Positions 58,566-64,000 of a stretch of 64,000 nucleotides of DNA are shown piece by piece (the first letter of the stretch is position 1; each line of letters opens with the position of its first letter). Source of the stretch: Cryptomeria japonica. Lineage: Eukaryota > Streptophyta > Pinopsida > Cupressales > Cupressaceae. The notes under the pieces were generated by a model that saw only the letters and a list, made by a program, of their open reading frames with translations, searched no databases and was not told the origin of the DNA. Both the position numbers and the translations under genes were made by a program. The DNA is taken from the NCBI RefSeq assembly GCF_030272615.1, contig NC_081409.1, positions 655,122,468 through 655,186,467 of the forward strand, in the 5' to 3' direction.

Positions 58566-61500
58566 CCATGTTGCAACACTGGGATCTCTGGTTTTGCTTG
58601 TGCCCTTAGTTGGTGTGTGTGTGTCTATCTTATGTTGTATGCTTGTCCTCCTTGATGTGAGGGTGTGATTTAACAAACCCTGCTTGTGTGTAACGTGTGT
58701 GTTCACACCTTGTTTTCACCTTATTGATGTGGGTGTTTTGGGAATAATTATAGGTATTTTGTCTGCTTATTGAGGTCTTGGTCTATGATTTCTCTTACTC
58801 TGAAAGGGAGTCGTATGTACCTTCATTCTTGAATGGTTTTACTCTTTTGACTAATCCATCTGGGTGAGTTGTTAATATCTTGAATCTAGAAGTACAGTAT
58901 GTGCTTGTTTATGGTTTTGATCTATCTTAATGGTTGTCCACTTGAAAGACTAGTATGGCAAATATTAATGCTTATTATGTAGAAATTGAGTGATTATGAC
59001 TCTTCCTCTTCTCTGTCTAGTAAATTAAAAGGAATTGATATGTGTAGTTATCTCTTATTTAAGTTTTCTTATTGCAAGAGAAAGGATGATATTTCTTGAG
59101 CATTGTGTGAGCCTTATAACGTTTTTATGTTTTAGATTGTGAAAGGGATTGGTTTAGGAGTTAATTTTTGGTTAATGATAGAAAATGGTATGTTTGCATT
59201 GAAGGGTGCTCCATGTGCTTGGTAGGAGTAATATAATTAAATTCCATCTTAAGTAAGGTGCATTAAAATGCACATAGTGAATTTGTGAAAATTGCTTGAT
59301 GTGAAAGGAATACCAAAAGAGGACATGTTGTAGTAGCTTCAGGAGTGTATTATTGTGCTCCTCAAAAGATTGTTTTATGTGCTTATTCAACTAGTGTGAT
59401 TTAGGACCTATTAAGTGACGCACCATTTAACTTGCTTTGGATTTAGATAATTGCCTTATTGTGTTTAAGAAAGAGTGAATGAAAGACTTGTTGAATTGTA
59501 TGCATTAAATGTGTAAAATCTAGTAGATAGCTCTTCATTTACCTCCTTGTCATATTATGAATTTTCAATGTTAGATTTGATGTAGTATTGTATTGTATTG
59601 TATCACGAATAGTGGTTGTTCTCAAGAAGACTTGTATTACAAAAGAAAATTTGGTTGTCTTGAATTCTTGTTGGGAAAACTAGAACACTATAGTGCAACA
59701 TTAATGATTAGAAATGTCATGTTAGGATGTTTTGGCACCTTCCTAAAAGATAGCAAAATGAAAACCGTGCAACTCAAATGATAAACTTATATCCGATCAT
59801 ATGGTGTGATCTTGAAATTCTTGTGTATTCGTAGGAAATAGTTGATTTTCCAACTCTCTTCCTCCTCTTGTCTAAAATATAGGAATTGTTGTTTTTGAAA
59901 TACTATTTAGAATGCAGTGATTTAAAGGAATCTTATAATGCATATGAAATGGTATGTTGCCTTGGGGCTTCTAATTAAAAAGGGGAAAGTTTTTTCGTCT
60001 TGAAAAGGGGAAAATTGCATAGTTAGTAATGTGAATGAAAATGCTTAGGGAAGATTGAGAAAGATATCAGAATGATGTAATTTCTTTGTGTAAAATTTGG
60101 TTGTTGAGAATTTCAGAATGTGTATCTAGAGTAAACTTTGTTTGGTGATTCATGTGTAAAGCATAATTAAAACTTCCCTTAAGTATATGTTAGCATAATG
60201 TAAAGTACTCCCCGTAAATGTGACTAAACCAGTAATGGTCCTATTCTGTGTGTGTTGTGAGAAAACCCGTACTTGTTTCGTGTGCCCATGGGATGGTGAA
60301 GTAATCAACCATGGGGAATATGTTTGCTTATGAGTATGGGAAACCATACCTATCTATGTGATGTTGCTTATTTGTTTCCTTACTGAGTGCCAACCCACGG
60401 GTTGTTGATAAGTCAGTATGTGAAGGGGTAGTAGTAGAAGTCACCATTCCTTGAATAGTATGAATAGCGTACGAGTAATGTCAACGCGAAGCGACTTTAG
60501 CTTCCCTATTTTGAGGAAAAATATAGTTTTGTAATGAAACTATAACATAGGTGTACTCAATACTTCCCCTTGTGATGAACCGATTTACGAGGTTCATGTG
60601 TGCTAGCCTAATTCCTATCCTTTATTTTGAACATTTAGATGATAGCTCTTGAGCATATTGATGGTTTTATTGGAGCATCTTTTGCCTTGTCTTCATGAGA
60701 GGCATGTTATTTTTCTTACATAAGTTGCCAACTGACTAGTGTTGGTAGACTTGTGGGTAGACCTTAGCCATGTATACCTCTGGCTTATGGCGAGTATCCT
60801 GAGAGGAACATCGCTATGCGGAGTGTGACCGGCGCGTGCCTTATCCGCGGGGTACACTACCATGCGGAATACGTCCATTGCATGCCCTATCTGCTTGGAG
60901 TATTGCCATACCGTGCTGAGACACGATGCGGGATGTAGTAGACATTTCCATGCGGCCTACTGCTAGGTATAGGGTAGAGCCATGCCACGTGATGATGTGA
61001 TGCGGGGTGATGCCGAGGTGCACACTGCCATGCCATGTGGATGTGTGACTTGGCCACACCACATGATGAGCTACTAGGATAGCTAGACGATTATTCCTTC
61101 CTTCCTCGTTGGTGGCTAGCTACTAGTCACATAGTGATGTAATGTGCAATTATGATGTTCTTTTATTTATTTATTTATTTCCTTGTGGGCTAGCAATTTA
61201 TTTTACTTTGACCTTGACAGTTTAGCCACGATCTTGCAATCTTGATTTTACTTGATTTGATGTTGTAAATCCGGAAATTATTTTCTTTTCTTATTGTTGG
61301 AATTGACAATTATTATCTTTACTCTTTTGTACTTTGGTGGCTAAACCGGTCTATCCTTGTTGTTTTCGTATGCTGGTCTTGTGTTGCAATGTGAATTCCT
61401 CTCCAAGAACGTAGGAGATGGACTTGGATGAGTGTATACGAGGAAGTAGATGCAGGGAACCTTGAGGATGGAGGTATGTGAGGCTGTGAAACAACTAGGA

Positions 61501-62330
61501 TCCACTACCTACCTATGAGTGGTGACTATCTCTTGGAGGCTAAACACCTTACACAACAAGGGATATTCACGAGGGACTAGTATGGAAGGTAGCACCACTA
61601 TGGTGTACCCTAGCACCATCAAGCCCTCGAGTGAGATGTTGGACATTTGTTGATCATGTATTTATTCTGAGAGCAGGCATAGAGATGTGGATCATATATT
61701 TTACCTTTGACGAAGCATTAGACATGCTCACATGTGGCCTATTGTGTTGTGCAAACCAGTCTTGTGGATGGATATTATGTGTAATCATGGATTAAATGGA
61801 ACTAACTTGTCACTATGTTATGGGGCATAGTCATTGGAAAGGTTCTTGTATGTCTGCAAAGTGTAAACAATTGAGTTATTACGTTGCTCTTATTTGTTGA
61901 AAGTAACTTGGTTAAAAAATAAATAAAAAAATTTGATATTTGAAGCTAGTTCTATGCGATAAAGTTTTGTGAAAGAGATGAATTGGTGAAAGAAATTGAC
62001 CTTGAGAGCATATTTTCTTGTCATGTTTGATAAAAGAGTATAATAACTGTGCTTATATATTTTAATTGCTTTAAATTTGGTGTAATAAAAGGGGAAAAAT
62101 TCTCGTTTCTCTACTATGATTGTGTGTAAATTCTAGAATATTTTAAGATGTGAATGATGTTAGATGCCTGCTATTAATGGATAATGAAATTCATAGAGGA
62201 TTTACAAATAATGTTCTAAAATGATGACAAAATAGTTGGTTGTGCAAATTGATGATTTGTAAATTGAGTTTAAGGGCTAGTAAGTGTTGCAGGACTTCCG
62301 TTTAGCTTTGCGACTTCCAGGAGTAAGTCG
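58566..62330 (+). other. Non-coding LARD interior
   Basis: No ORF above about 75 codons and no domain signature on either strand. Most is AT-rich. 60795-61070 is a GC-richer patch with scattered CCATGCGG/CCATGCCA-type words. Nothing else is recognised. Confidence 0.8.
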
Positions 62331-62348
62331 GAGCCTAGGGTGGGAGAA
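62331..62348 (+). promoter_or_regulatory. LARD polypurine tract
   Basis: GAGCCTAGGGTGGGAGAA immediately before the 3' LTR. Confidence 0.85.
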
Positions 62349-64000
62349 TGTAATGCCCATACCCCTAGTCAAACTTGTAAAACCCGTTTGACCTTGGTTG
62401 ACTTCCTATGTGGCATTCTTGAATGGTAGGTTAACTGTGATGCAATGTGTAGTTTAGATAATATAAATAATTGTGCATACTTATTATTGTGCTTTTGCAT
62501 CGATTCTTGTGTAAATGTAATTGTTTCCTAACTCTTGTGATAAATCTTGAGCTAACACCCTCATTAAATATGTGTATGTATATGTATGCTTGTATGAATT
62601 CATGGGTGCAGGAGATTTCAGGTACAACACCGCTTAGGGCGAGGTTCATCTCCTTTGGGACTTGCAAGGTTGAGTATGCTTCCTTCATCCTTCGAATTCA
62701 GATTTGGTGGTCATTAAACTCTCGTCTTGCCTTAGCCATGGCCAGGTGAGCATCGTGTGTGGATTCATGGGGCTTTTGTTTCATTGGATTGTGTGTCGTG
62801 TGATTTGGTGGACTTCCTCGATTTGCATGCCTTGCACGGGGTAAGTGGAGTTTGTTATCCTAAATATTCAATTCAATTTAATGTGTGGATGTACACATTA
62901 TTAATGTAGAAAATTTAAATAGGTAGTTTTCTTTTATATGATTAATCGTTAATTTAAAGAGATCGCTTTAATCATTATTGTAGCAAGCTTAAGGTATTTA
63001 ACTTGGATTAATGTGCTCATTTACGCATTTGTAGTTGAGAAATTAGAATAAATAGGACTCTTTCATTAGATTAGTCATTTATTTAAAAAGGTCGCTTATT
63101 ATGTTATAGCGAGTCAATTTAATAGCTAATTTTAATAATAACGAAATTAATGAGTTATGCGTCTTAGAAAGGAAAGATTTAAAATCATTTGGGAAATAGA
63201 AATAAAATTTATCATTTTCGCATTTTGGAATAGAAAGGGTAGATTTTATTATTTAAAAGGAAATTATTCTTTTTACTTGCAAAATTGATATAGTATAAAG
63301 GATTGATTTTTGAAATTTAAATTAATTTAAATACCTCACCCTTGTTAACAGTTCAAAATATAAATGTAGGCCTAAATTGATATTTAGAGAGATAAAAATT
63401 AGAATTAAATAAGAAATAGAAGCATGTAAATTTTAATTAGAATAAAACAAGTTGGATTTGTTGAGTAGTGGAAAATAATGATTTCCACTTTCATGTTCCT
63501 TTTATTTTCAAAAAAAATAAATAAATGCTTAAATTCGAAATTGAAAATTAGGGCAAAAATAGGGTTTCTCATTTTTAACCTAGTTTTGGAAATGTTTTTG
63601 GGAGTTCTTTTTTTTTGGGTGATCTTTTTGGAAAAAAATGGTTTTTGGAAGAGAGATTGGGGATTTTGGAAAAAGATGGAGTTTTAGAGCAGCAAATTTG
63701 GGGGCTCATCATCAAAATCCTTCCAGGAAAGCTTGTTGAGGTAGGAATCTCTTTTATCAATTTGTTTAAATTGTTTTTGACAAAAAAAAAGGAAAGAAAA
63801 GAGGATTGCATGTTGTTCTTGCAATTTTGGTTTTCAGATTTTCCATTGTTTGTCCATGAGTAAGTTTCTTTGTAGAAAAATTGTTAAAGATTAGTTTTGT
63901 TGGATCTTTGTGTGAGAAGAGAGCTTCCTTGTGCCAAAGATTTTCTTAATGGGAGGGTTATTCAACAAATCTCCTCTATTGGTTTCAAACCCTTGACATT
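62349..64000 (+). repeat. LARD 3' LTR, partial
   Basis: Copy of the first 1.65 kb of 54152-58551, cut by the window end. Scattered single-base differences and short indels in poly-A runs. Confidence 0.95.

Larger units (their letters stand above)
54152..64000 (+). mobile_element. LARD-type element with 4.4-kb LTRs, 3' end beyond window
   Basis: Starts TGTAATGCCC at 54152; the 5' LTR ends GGGCATTACA at 58551, a perfect 10-bp terminal inverted repeat. The Met-tRNA primer site follows at once. The interior (58552-62348, 3797 bp) has no domain-bearing ORF. A purine tract then precedes a second TGTAATGCCC at 62349. Long LTRs with a conserved-size but non-coding interior define LARDs (large retrotransposon derivatives). 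Replication would need a helper element. Confidence 0.93.

Noticed and set aside
60693-61062. Minus-strand ORFs in the GC-richer patch of the LARD interior
   Set aside because: Two overlapping short frames with no recognisable motif. They reflect local composition and CCATGCGG-type repeats.

Overview
This window looks like nuclear DNA of a seed plant with a large, repeat-rich genome. I see no host gene, tRNA, rRNA or CRISPR array. Essentially everything recognisable is LTR retrotransposon sequence, nested element inside element. A gymnosperm (conifer-like) source is my guess from the very long LTRs, the depth of nesting and the CG/CHG-type decay; nothing in the window proves it.

Layout: (1) 1-~11742, + strand: the 3' part of a Ty3/gypsy element (called G1) with gag end, protease, an archaeal-type RNase H placed before the RT, RT, a decayed native RNase H and integrase. 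A tandem array of hairpin-forming repeats follows, then a very long sense accessory ORF (7163-10804). (2) ~11743-23530, + strand: a Ty1/copia element (CopA) lacking its 5' end. Its 3' LTR is split by (3) 15888-22562, - strand: a complete 6.7-kb element (C) with LTRs, tRNA-iMet primer site and GGTTT target duplication. It encodes a Gag-like coiled-coil/zinc-knuckle protein and a large accessory ORF but no protease, integrase or RT. (4) 23531-23915: the 3' edge of another copia-like element (D). (5) 23916-~49550, - strand: a second copy of the CopA family (CopB), followed through a shared LTR by the truncated pol end of a third copy. CopB is interrupted by (6) 28523-46310, - strand: a 17.8-kb Tat-lineage Ty3/gypsy element with CCTTT target duplication, 1.55-kb LTRs, one 2733-codon gag-pol frame, and an antisense plant-mobile-domain (PMD) ORF. 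(7) ~49551-54151: an ill-defined stretch with a degenerate - strand accessory ORF of gypsy type. (8) 54152-64000, + strand: an element with 4400-bp LTRs and a 3.8-kb non-coding interior (LARD type); its 3' LTR runs off the window.

How the parts work together: each autonomous element carries the usual capsid, protease, RT/RNase H and integrase for copy-and-paste movement. Element C and the LARD have the cis-signals (LTR, PBS, PPT) but no polymerase, so they would depend on enzymes supplied in trans. No element looks intact. Decay is mostly nonsense mutation of the type CGA to TGA, CAG to TAG and CAA to TAA, with few frameshifts, as expected from deamination of methylated cytosine.

The most interesting signal is that four unrelated elements here carry a large non-canonical ORF. 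In all four I can trace a short motif of the type h-x-x-E-x-h-x-x-h-h-G-L, seen also in PMD proteins. Two of them also carry a near-perfect basic nuclear localisation motif between the N-terminal region and a coiled coil.
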